From contig JAJZRT010000018.1 in the NCBI GenBank assembly GCA_021802595.1, forward strand, positions 8,018 through 16,438: 8,421 nucleotides of DNA. The letters are read 5' to 3'. A program made the translations under genes and the position numbers. The stretch comes from Pseudomonadota bacterium. GTDB taxonomy: Bacteria; Pseudomonadota; Gammaproteobacteria; Burkholderiales; Thiobacillaceae. Below the pieces are notes generated by a model, which saw nothing but the letters and a program-made list of their open reading frames with translations, had not been told where the DNA came from and did not search any database. Positions within the stretch are counted from its first letter, which is position 1. Each line of letters opens with the position of its first letter. Positions 1 to 5,573 of the stretch are shown piece by piece.

Positions 1-283
1 CCCGGAAATTCGTCACACGCGCGCCCACGGCTTCGACGGTGCCGGCGAGTTCCGTCCCCAGCACGGCACGCCGGGGCCGCCGCCAGCCGAGCGCCAGGCG
101 CGCCAGCCAGGCGGTGCCGGGCGGCACGTCGAATGCGCGGATGCGGTGGTCGGCCGAGCTCACCGTGCTGGCGTGCACGCGGACCAGGATTTCGCCAGGT
201 CGAGGCACGGGCTTGGGCTGCCGGACGATCGAGACCGTTTCGGGCGGGCCGTAGCCCTGGCAGACGGCGGCGCGCATGTTCAT
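1..283 (-). CDS. MDR-family NAD(P)-dependent oxidoreductase, N-terminal part (runs off the window)
   Basis: The first 94 residues are visible. They start MNMRAAVCQGYGPPETVSIV and continue with the PGEILVRVHAS strand, an SSADHRIRA segment and LGTELAGTVEAVGARV. This is the GroES-like N-terminal domain of the medium-chain dehydrogenase/reductase superfamily. The usual catalytic zinc cysteine (as in GVCHSD) is absent; SSADHRIR stands in its place. That fits the zinc-independent quinone-oxidoreductase-like branch rather than a classical alcohol dehydrogenase. The substrate cannot be deduced, and the nucleotide-binding domain lies beyond base 1. The ATG shares four bases (ATGA) with the stop of the upstream kinase gene, and a GGGGA about 6 bases before it can serve as ribosome site. 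A second ATG two codons later is an alternative start. It is the fourth and last visible gene of the hydrolase-regulator-kinase operon, so it may belong to the response that system controls (inference). Confidence 0.88.
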   Translation of the reverse strand, partial: MNMRAAVCQGYGPPETVSIVRQPKPVPRPGEILVRVHASTVSSADHRIRAFDVPPGTAWLARLALGWRRPRRAVLGTELAGTVEAVGARVTNFR

Positions 284-1704
284 CGCCGGTCCCCGCCCGA
301 CGGAAGGACACGCGCATTCCATGACAGGACAAAGCACACCCCCTTGCCGCCGATCCCGTTGCCCACGTCGATGCGCGCGCCGAACTGGCGCGCCGCCGAG
401 GCGACGATGGCAAGCCCCAGCCCGGAGCCCGAGGCACCGAGCTGGCTGCCGCGGCGGAAGCGTTCGAAGAGACGCGTGCGCGCTTCGGGCGGAATGCCCG
501 GGCCGTCGTCGCACACCGTCAGTTCGCACGCGCCGGTAGCGTCGTGCGTGTCGAGGCGAACGATGACCTGACCGCCTGTGCGGCCGTAGCGCACGGCATT
601 GCCGACCAGATTGCCGACGATACTCTCCAGCGCGTGCCCCGCGCCCGCAATGGGAACATGATCGGGTCCGCGGTAGGCGAGATCGATCGCTTTTTCCCGG
701 GCTTCGCGGGCATGCGCCGCGAGGCTGTCCCGCACGATGTCGGCGGCGTCGGCCGGGCCATCCGCATCGTCCGCCCAGGCTTCCAGTCGTGCCAGTACCA
801 GGAGTTGGTTTACCAACCGGTTGGCACGATCAAGCCCTGCGCGCAGGCCGCGGCCGGCTTCGCTGCATGCCTCGGGTGTGGCCGCGCGCAGCACTTCGTC
901 GGCCTGCGCGCTGATCACCGCCAGCGGCGTGCGCAATTCGTGCGCCGCATCGGCGAGAAAATCGCGCTCGCGGCGGAGCAGTGCATCGAGCCGGCCCAGC
1001 GTGCCGTTGACTTCAGCCACGACTGGCTCCAGTTCCGCCAGCAGATCGTCCACGTGCACCGGCTTCAAGTCGTCCGGCTTGCGCGACGCGAGCTCGCGCG
1101 CCAGCGCGCGCAGGGGTTTCAGGCCGCACCGCATGACGATCAGCACCGGCAGCAGCAGGAGCGGGAAGCCCACCAGCAGCGGCATCACGATGCTCGCCGG
1201 GCTCAGCATCACGCTGTTGAAGTCGGCGCTGCGACCCGCGTGGCTTTGCATCACGTCGATGCGCAGCGCGCGGTCGGCCGTCCATACGCTGTAGACGCGA
1301 TAGGGTTCGCCCGCGAGCGACATGTCGTAAAAACCCTCTACCGCGACGCGCCGGGCGCGGCGGTTGGGGGTGTGCTCGCTGCCAGTAATCCAGGTATTTC
1401 CAGCCCGCCAGATATTGAAGCCCACTGTACCTTTTGCCAAGTCTGGATCGGACGCAAACTCTTTCAAGACCGTGTCCAAGCCGCGCAACCCGGCCTGCAA
1501 TCCAGGGGCCGACGGATCGGTCTCGGCGACCGTGCGCAGGCCCTGGCCGAACACCGCGAGCTGGCGGTCGAATCCGCCCGATTCCGGCCAGTACATCAAG
1601 GCCATGCCCACGCCGTAGATCGCCGCCCAGATCAGGGCGGACGCCAGCAACAGGCCGATCATCTGGATGCGTATCCAAGACAGGGGCTTGCGCGGCGTCG
1701 CCAT
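280..1704 (-). CDS. two-component sensor histidine kinase, QseC/TctE-like, inner membrane
   Basis: A 474-residue membrane kinase that should autophosphorylate and pass phosphate to the OmpR-type regulator encoded just before it. Residues 12-38 form the first transmembrane helix. About 40-168 form an extracytoplasmic sensor loop, and 170-193 the second helix. A HAMP-like linker follows to about 240. The H-box is DFLADAAHELRTPLAV with phospho-acceptor His255. The N-box is around NLVGNAVRYG (Asn365, Asn369), the G1 box is DDGPGIP (399-405), the F-box is LFERFRRG and the G2 box is GSGLGLAIV (426-434). All catalytic boxes are intact. The sensor loop, with NIWRAGNTW and EPYRVYSVW segments, resembles the 2CSK_N type of TctE/QseC-like kinases, but I cannot name a ligand. 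The ATG overlaps the regulator stop by one base (TAATG); the TGA overlaps the next gene's ATG. Length is normal for the family. Confidence 0.96.
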   Translation of the reverse strand: MATPRKPLSWIRIQMIGLLLASALIWAAIYGVGMALMYWPESGGFDRQLAVFGQGLRTVAETDPSAPGLQAGLRGLDTVLKEFASDPDLAKGTVGFNIWRAGNTWITGSEHTPNRRARRVAVEGFYDMSLAGEPYRVYSVWTADRALRIDVMQSHAGRSADFNSVMLSPASIVMPLLVGFPLLLLPVLIVMRCGLKPLRALARELASRKPDDLKPVHVDDLLAELEPVVAEVNGTLGRLDALLRRERDFLADAAHELRTPLAVISAQADEVLRAATPEACSEAGRGLRAGLDRANRLVNQLLVLARLEAWADDADGPADAADIVRDSLAAHAREAREKAIDLAYRGPDHVPIAGAGHALESIVGNLVGNAVRYGRTGGQVIVRLDTHDATGACELTVCDDGPGIPPEARTRLFERFRRGSQLGASGSGLGLAIVASAARQFGARIDVGNGIGGKGVCFVLSWNARVLPSGGDRR

Positions 1705-2366
1705 TATTCGCCCAGGCAGTAGCCGACGCCGCGCACGGTCTGGATGATGCCGTTCCCGAGCTTGCGGCGCAGGTTATGGACATGCCAGTCGAGCGTGCTG
1801 AATTCGAGCGGTTCGCCATAGGGTTGCAGCGCGCTCGCCATGCGGTGTTTGGGCACCACCTCGCCGGCATTGCGCGCGAGTTCCTCGACGATCTGGAATT
1901 CGCGCGGGGACAGCGCGACCGGCGCACCGTCCAGGCTGATCTCCCGTCGGCCGACATTGACCCGCAGCTTGCCGAATTCCCAGATCGACGAGGCCTGCCC
2001 CGCCGCGCGCCGGGTGACGGCGCGGATGCGCGAGGCCAGCTCTTCGGTCGCCACCGGCTTGATGACGTAATCGTCCGCGCCCGCATCCAGACCGTCGATG
2101 CGCGCGGCGACAGCGTCGCGCGCGGTCAGCACGATCACCGGGAAATTTCGCTGGTTTCCCCGCCAGAACCGGAGCAGATCCATCCCCTGGCCATCCGGCA
2201 AGCCCAGATCCAGCACGACGCAATCCAAACCCTCCATCGCCTCGCCCGTGTGTGCACGCGCATCCCGGATGCTGCGCACCCAGATGCAGGTATAGCCTTG
2301 CGCATTCAGCGACCGCTGCAAGGCGGCGCCGAGATCGAGATCGTCTTCAACGAGCAGCAGATGCAT
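1704..2366 (-). CDS. OmpR/PhoB-family response regulator
   Basis: A 220-residue DNA-binding response regulator, partner of the kinase that follows it. The receiver domain (1 to about 115) has the acidic pair Asp8/Asp9 in LLVEDD, phospho-acceptor Asp53 in VLDLGLPDG, Thr81 in VLTARD and Lys103 in VIKP, so the full phosphorylation machinery is present. The C-terminal winged-helix domain (about 127-220) shows LSPREFQIVEEL, the recognition-helix region STLDWHVHNLRRKL and the wing motif TVRGVGYCL. The normal length and clean domain layout make this call safe; the regulon is unknown. The best closeness is to QseB/TctD/PmrA-like regulators, but this is too general to assign a symbol. Its ATG lies 6 bases after the hydrolase stop, and its ribosome site overlaps that stop codon, so its translation is probably coupled to the hydrolase. 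Confidence 0.97.
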   Translation of the reverse strand: MHLLLVEDDLDLGAALQRSLNAQGYTCIWVRSIRDARAHTGEAMEGLDCVVLDLGLPDGQGMDLLRFWRGNQRNFPVIVLTARDAVAARIDGLDAGADDYVIKPVATEELASRIRAVTRRAAGQASSIWEFGKLRVNVGRREISLDGAPVALSPREFQIVEELARNAGEVVPKHRMASALQPYGEPLEFSTLDWHVHNLRRKLGNGIIQTVRGVGYCLGE

Positions 2367-2372
2367 GTTGTT

Positions 2373-2378
2373 TCACCT
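2373..2378 (-). promoter_or_regulatory. ribosome binding site of the response regulator, fused with the hydrolase stop codon
   Basis: Read on the minus strand this is AGGTGA, 6 bases before the regulator ATG. Its last three bases are the TGA stop of the upstream hydrolase. A ribosome finishing the hydrolase therefore sits on the next gene's Shine-Dalgarno sequence, which favours coupled translation. Confidence 0.75.
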
Positions 2379-3203
2379 GACCTGAACATCGGTCGGAGCC
2401 GACGCAACCGAGCGGTTTGCCTGCACCGCCTCGCGTATCGCCTCGATGACCGCCTCGGGCTTCTCCAGCGGAATCACATGGCCGCTGTCGACCCATATTT
2501 GCCGGGCACCCGGGTAGAGGCGGACGAGGTCGCGGCGCTTGGCATTGGCGTCGCCCGCCAGCGCGGAGGTCTCGCGCAAGGGCCGTTCGGCGCTCAGCAC
2601 GTATACCGGCAGGCCGGCCGGCGGCGGCAGGGCGAGCACCGCCTGCCCGGTGGCATCGAGCGCGTCGAGCTCGGCCTTGGCCGCGGCGGCGGTGGTCACG
2701 ACGATGACGGCGCGCACCCAGAGCGGCCAGTGTTCCCGCGCGCCCGCGCCCTGCAACTGCGCGGGGTGGGTGGAATCGACCAGCACCAGCGCCGCCACTT
2801 CGTCAGGGTGCCGCCGCGCGTAGAGCTGCATGTACAGGCCGCCGAGCGAGTGTCCCACCAGCACGTAGGGCGGGCGCAGGCCCAGATCGCTCAGCACGGC
2901 GCGCAATTCCTCCACCACATGGTCGCCGTCGCGCGGCGTGGCGGGCGGCGCGCTGTCGCCCATGCCCGGGCGGTTGTAGGCGAAGGCGGTGGCGTCCCAG
3001 GCGACTTCGGGCAACACCTTGGCCCACCAGTCCAGCCGCCCGCCCAGGCCATTCTCGAACACGACCACGGGCGTACCCTGCCCCGCCAGCGCGTATTCCA
3101 CCTGCTGGCCGCCCAGACGTTCTGTGCGCGCGCCGGGCAGGCTGGCGCAGCCTGCGGCCAGCGCCGCGCAACTCAACAACAGCGGCCACAACCAGAGTTT
3201 CAT
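2373..3203 (-). CDS. alpha/beta-hydrolase lipoprotein
   Basis: A 276-residue hydrolase predicted to be exported and lipidated. The N-terminus is MKLWLWPLLLSCAALAAGC, a lipoprotein signal with lipid-bearing Cys19. The fold follows: an oxyanion-type loop VVVFENGLGG (about 46-55), a YNRPGMGDS segment typical of Abhydrolase_6/haloalkane-dehalogenase-like proteins, the nucleophile elbow VGHSLGG with Ser119, VLVDSTHP with Asp143, and DSGHVIPLEKP with catalytic His242. The acid is either Asp143 or an acidic residue after the later strand (Glu206 in LSAERPL); I cannot decide. The substrate is unknown; an ester or lactone is the usual kind. The frame is open 56 codons further upstream, but I choose the ATG at 3203 because it places the signal peptide at the N-terminus; a GGGAA lies about 9 bases before it. 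It is the first gene of the operon that continues into the regulator and kinase. Confidence 0.93.
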   Translation of the reverse strand: MKLWLWPLLLSCAALAAGCASLPGARTERLGGQQVEYALAGQGTPVVVFENGLGGRLDWWAKVLPEVAWDATAFAYNRPGMGDSAPPATPRDGDHVVEELRAVLSDLGLRPPYVLVGHSLGGLYMQLYARRHPDEVAALVLVDSTHPAQLQGAGAREHWPLWVRAVIVVTTAAAAKAELDALDATGQAVLALPPPAGLPVYVLSAERPLRETSALAGDANAKRRDLVRLYPGARQIWVDSGHVIPLEKPEAVIEAIREAVQANRSVASAPTDVQVR

Positions 3204-3234
3204 CCGGTGCGATTCCCGTCTATCGAATAGCGCT

Positions 3235-3293
3235 AACCGGGCGCGGCACGGGAAGCCAAATAAATACGACAGGCTTGCTCCCGCGCTCAGGTT
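3235..3293. repeat. long bulged inverted repeat (about 20 base pairs) ahead of the hydrolase operon
   Basis: The arms read AACCGGGCGCGG (3235-3246) against CCGCGC-TC-A-GGTT (3281-3293), with one bulged A and one G-T pair. After a CAC bulge, GGG (3250-3252) pairs with CTC, and AAGCC (3253-3257) with GGCTT (3272-3276). The loop is the AT-rich 3258-3271. The structure lies between the DUF6326-like gene and the hydrolase start, about 30 bases before the latter. No T-run follows on the minus strand, so it is not a classical intrinsic terminator. It could be a leader hairpin, a terminator-like 3' end for the upstream gene, or a recombination site. The rest of 3204-3380 shows no gene and no promoter I trust. 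Confidence 0.55.
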
Positions 3294-3380
3294 GAACATT
3301 GGGCAGGTCGGATGCGTTATTGCAAGACCTGATTCTTGTGCTGCTTTTCCTCTGAGGGGTTCTAAGAACATGGGATCAGT

Positions 3381-3815
3381 TCATGCCTCCTGTTTAGGCC
3401 ACTTCCATGCATACGAGATAATTAGTAAAAGAAGAACGATTTCTACAATAGCGCCAAACACCATATGAATCCAAGCCTCACCTGCCAAATTTAACAATGT
3501 AAAAGGGATATAAACCGCAGCCACAATTATGTTTGTCCAACGATTTAATTTAGCTCTCAAGGCAACGGAGAGGAAAATCATAAGATCTGGAATTGTTACC
3601 GAAGCCAGTCCTGTCAATAGAGCGACTTGTGTAATGTCAAATACAAACATTTTTCCTGCCAGAATATTCTTTATGGAGCCCGGTATATATAAGTGGAAAT
3701 AATCTACATAGATGTAGAGAAACATAAAACTCGCCCACAGTATTGCAAGCTTCAGTTTCACATTGACCTTGATGTCTTCCAACGACATTTTTTGCAACTT
3801 AATGTTTATATTCAT
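3381..3815 (-). CDS. four-helix integral membrane protein, DUF6326-like, low GC
   Basis: A 144-residue protein with four hydrophobic helices at about 23-44, 60-84, 92-111 and 114-136. It has short loops and the C-terminal signature SYAWKWPKQEA. The pattern EDIKVNVKLKL-(I)LWASFMFLYIYVDYF, then IPDLMIFLSVALRAKLNRW, then EIVLLLLIISYAWKWP matches what I recall of the DUF6326 family. Its function is unknown to me and to the family name. The start is uncertain: ATG at 3815, or ATG at 3788 giving MSLEDIKV, which fits relatives better. Neither has a good Shine-Dalgarno. A poor promoter-like pair (TTGTCG at 3854-3849 and TCATAT at 3831-3826, spacing 17) lies upstream. GC is about 37% in two 60-base rows I counted, far below the flanking genes, and AT-ending codons are common, so it was probably acquired by transfer. 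Confidence 0.85.
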   Translation of the reverse strand: MNINIKLQKMSLEDIKVNVKLKLAILWASFMFLYIYVDYFHLYIPGSIKNILAGKMFVFDITQVALLTGLASVTIPDLMIFLSVALRAKLNRWTNIIVAAVYIPFTLLNLAGEAWIHMVFGAIVEIVLLLLIISYAWKWPKQEA

Positions 3816-3911
3816 TTTTTAAACGATATGAATGAGTTTCGTGGTTTACGACAATACATCCTGAAAGTTGCAAAGCCCAACCATCCGCACACCTCATCGG
3901 GTCGTGAAGTT

Positions 3912-4103
3912 TCAGCAATTGCGCACGTTCCCGCAGATACGCATCGTACGGTCTGGGCTCGCTTGTGAACCAGGCCGGCCCGGCCCTTCCACACAACGTT
4001 GCCGGACGAGTCCGTCGTTTACCTCCTGCTTGACGCCATAGGTCGTGCAGCCCGACATCGAACAGGCCAGCAGAACGAATACCGGAGCGAGCCGCACCAC
4101 CAC
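3912..4103 (-). CDS. possible tiny lipoprotein (about 63 residues, GTG start)
   Basis: From the first of three successive GTG codons (4103, 4100, 4097) the frame reads (M)VVRLAPVFVLLACSMSGCTT and ends with TMRICGNVRNC. The start is a textbook lipoprotein signal: an Arg, a hydrophobic stretch and an MSGC lipobox with Cys19 counted from the first GTG. The mature part is only about 45 residues, with three further cysteines. I recognise no family. The gene begins 4 bases after the TGA of the PEP-CTERM gene upstream, so translation could be coupled; GAGA just before the GTG codons is a weak ribosome site. Against it: the short length, the GTG start and competing open frames over 3812-3996. The frame also runs open upstream to an ATG at 4181, but that would overlap the PEP-CTERM gene and bury the signal peptide. 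The 96 bases from 3816 to 3911 hold no gene. Confidence 0.42.
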   Translation of the reverse strand: MVVRLAPVFVLLACSMSGCTTYGVKQEVNDGLVRQRCVEGPGRPGSQASPDRTMRICGNVRNC

Positions 4104-4107
4104 ATTC

Positions 4108-4683
4108 TCAGGCCGTGCAAAATTGTCTCGACGCCGCGCGCCACCAAGCCAGCACCCCCAGCAAGCCCAAACCCGCCGCAAACTGCGCGTAGGTCTCCGG
4201 CTCGGGCACTGGTGTCAGCGTGGTGTAGGTGAGATTGTCGACGATGAAACCATCCGAGGCCCCAACGAAGCGGATTTCGTCCACCATGCCTAAATATCCG
4301 GACGACAACCAGTACAGCGTAGCGGGCTGGGTATCGGCGTTGACAGTAACCGTATGCACTACTGCCCCCCGGTACAGCAGACTGAAACCGCCCACGCTGC
4401 CGTCACCGCCCCAGTAGTTGTAATACAGTCCTTCGAACACCACCGGCGAGGCGTCAAACGTCAGGCTCCCGCCCCACCCATGGAAAAGATTGTCGCCCAG
4501 CGCCCAGGGATATTGGGTCCGCAACTGGCCCGCAAACTCCCAGCCCGAGATGCCGCCGTAGCCATCCGACAGATCCCAGGACGCATGCGCGTCCTCGAAA
4601 TCCACCACCACCTGCGCGGCGATGGCAGATTGCGCCATCAGGGCAAAACCGGCCAGAGTAGCCTTGCAAAGGTTCATTTTCAT
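4108..4683 (-). CDS. PEP-CTERM sorted surface protein (exosortase substrate)
   Basis: A 191-residue secreted protein with a sorting tail. Residues 1-22 are a signal peptide (MKMNLCKATLAGFALMAQSA, cleavage near AIA-AQ). The body (23 to about 155) is Gly, Tyr and Trp rich and predicted to be a beta-sandwich. It starts VVVDFED and ends with DEIRFVGASDGFIVDNLTY, a pattern frequent in PEP-CTERM proteins. The tail is the canonical VPEPETYA (159-166), a hydrophobic helix to about 180, and a basic end (Arg182, Arg186) before FCTA. In this family an exosortase (EpsH/XrtA type) recognises the motif in the inner membrane and the protein is exported to the envelope or exopolysaccharide matrix. The start at 4683 is well supported: AGGGA lies 5 bases upstream. 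It follows the other PEP-CTERM gene by 36 bases in the same direction. The ectodomain's role is unknown. Confidence 0.9.
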   Translation of the reverse strand: MKMNLCKATLAGFALMAQSAIAAQVVVDFEDAHASWDLSDGYGGISGWEFAGQLRTQYPWALGDNLFHGWGGSLTFDASPVVFEGLYYNYWGGDGSVGGFSLLYRGAVVHTVTVNADTQPATLYWLSSGYLGMVDEIRFVGASDGFIVDNLTYTTLTPVPEPETYAQFAAGLGLLGVLAWWRAASRQFCTA

Positions 4684-4719
4684 TTCTTTCCCTTTCTTCA
4701 GTTAACAATCCGGCAACGC

Positions 4720-5490
4720 TCAGACATGGCAGACCTGCAGCCGACGCCGGCCCACGGCTAACCCCACCAGCCCTATACCTGCCAGGAACAGTGCGCAGGT
4801 TTGCGTCTCTGGAACCGCCGTCACGTCGCCGTCGCGCACTGCCCACACGGGGTACTGCGTCCCTTTGCTGATGTAGTTCTGGCTGCCCACATTGGTGGCG
4901 AAGTGCCAAGCGTGGTTTTCCGGCGAACCGCCACTACCGCGATACGGCGTGCCAGACCAGTAGCTGTACGACTGGATATTGCGGAACAGGCTTTCGTCGT
5001 TTGGATTGGCCGGGTCGTCGATCAGGCCGTAGCCGGGCTGTTGCATTCCACGGCTATCGACGAACGACCGGTTGCCGAAATCCACGTAATACAGATGCGC
5101 GAGCTCGGAGCTGGCAACGCTGACGTTGTAGCCGCAATCGGTTCCGTTATAGCCGTAGTCGCAGCCGGGCACACCCAGGTCGAAGGTCTTGGGCAGGCGC
5201 CAGTCAGTGTAGTTCACTCCACGCACGCTGTCGTGGTAACTCAGGTTCTCGATCCAGATCTGCGCCTGCACCCAGCTCATCTTGCCGTCGGCGTCGTAGC
5301 CGCTGGTACGCGCATGGTCGGCGTCCTGCAGCCAGGTCACGTTGAGTGCGTCGTCGTAGATCAGGCCGCCGCCGCGATCGTGCAAGGCCGCCTGCAACGG
5401 GCCCGAGCAGACCGCCAGAAGGCTGGCGCCGATCAGGGCGACTACCTGAACAATCCGTCTGCGGTCTGGCTCGCAATGTGGGAAGATCAT
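4720..5490 (-). CDS. DUF1566-like PEP-CTERM protein with variant motif
   Basis: A 256-residue exported protein. The N-terminus has a basic segment (CEPDRRR), a hydrophobic core (13-30) and a likely cleavage after PLQA (34). The mature part begins ALHDRGGGLIYDDALNVTWL, then DADHARTSGYDADGKMSW, NYTDWRLP (93-100), YSYWSGTPY (175-183), HAWHFATNVG and YPVWAVRDGD (213-222). This is the DUF1566/Lcl-type domain repeatedly found joined to PEP-CTERM tails. The tail reads AVPETQTCALFLAGIGLVGL followed by RRR (248-250). The second proline of the Pro-Glu-Pro signature is Thr229, so exosortase recognition may be altered. The frame is open back into hemN, but I choose the ATG at 5490 because it is the only ATG between the hemN stop and the signal core. 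Its ribosome site is weak (GGAA about 6 bases upstream). It lies 83 bases after hemN and is followed by a second PEP-CTERM gene. Confidence 0.87.
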   Translation of the reverse strand: MIFPHCEPDRRRIVQVVALIGASLLAVCSGPLQAALHDRGGGLIYDDALNVTWLQDADHARTSGYDADGKMSWVQAQIWIENLSYHDSVRGVNYTDWRLPKTFDLGVPGCDYGYNGTDCGYNVSVASSELAHLYYVDFGNRSFVDSRGMQQPGYGLIDDPANPNDESLFRNIQSYSYWSGTPYRGSGGSPENHAWHFATNVGSQNYISKGTQYPVWAVRDGDVTAVPETQTCALFLAGIGLVGLAVGRRRLQVCHV

Positions 5491-5505
5491 GACGATTCCG
5501 TATTC

Positions 5506-5526
5506 GAGTGCGTGTTGCCAGCACTC
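5506..5526. repeat. 6-base inverted repeat upstream of the first PEP-CTERM gene
   Basis: GAGTGC (5506-5511) and GCACTC (5521-5526) are perfect inverted copies with 9 bases between. They sit 15 bases before the ATG at 5490, in the 83-base gap after hemN. It could be an operator or a small leader hairpin that affects translation; it is also short enough to be chance. I see no convincing sigma-70 or sigma-54 promoter in this gap. Confidence 0.35.
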
Positions 5527-5573
5527 TAAATTCGGAATTCTTGGGGAATGCTTTGTATTGGCCGCGCGCAGCC

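Noticed and set aside
544..1722. Plus-strand open frame of 392 codons
   Set aside because: Antisense shadow of the sensor kinase; no recognisable motif.
1434..3230. Long plus-strand open frame of 598 codons
   Set aside because: It is exactly antisense to the kinase, regulator and hydrolase genes, whose motifs are clear. Long antisense frames are usual in GC-rich coding DNA, and this product shows no domain.
3204..3371. 56-codon upstream extension of the hydrolase from an ATG at 3371
   Set aside because: It would bury the lipoprotein signal inside the protein and run through the inverted repeat; the start at 3203 puts the signal at the N-terminus.
3799..3996. Short minus-strand frames of 60-65 codons over 3799-3996
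   Set aside because: They mix the GC-rich and AT-rich parts, have no signal or domain, and compete with the better-supported small lipoprotein frame.
5491..5573. Sigma-54 promoter before the PEP-CTERM pair (TGGCAACACGCACTCG on the minus strand)
   Set aside because: The TGGCA half is present but the GC of the -12 element is missing at the required spacing, so I do not call it.
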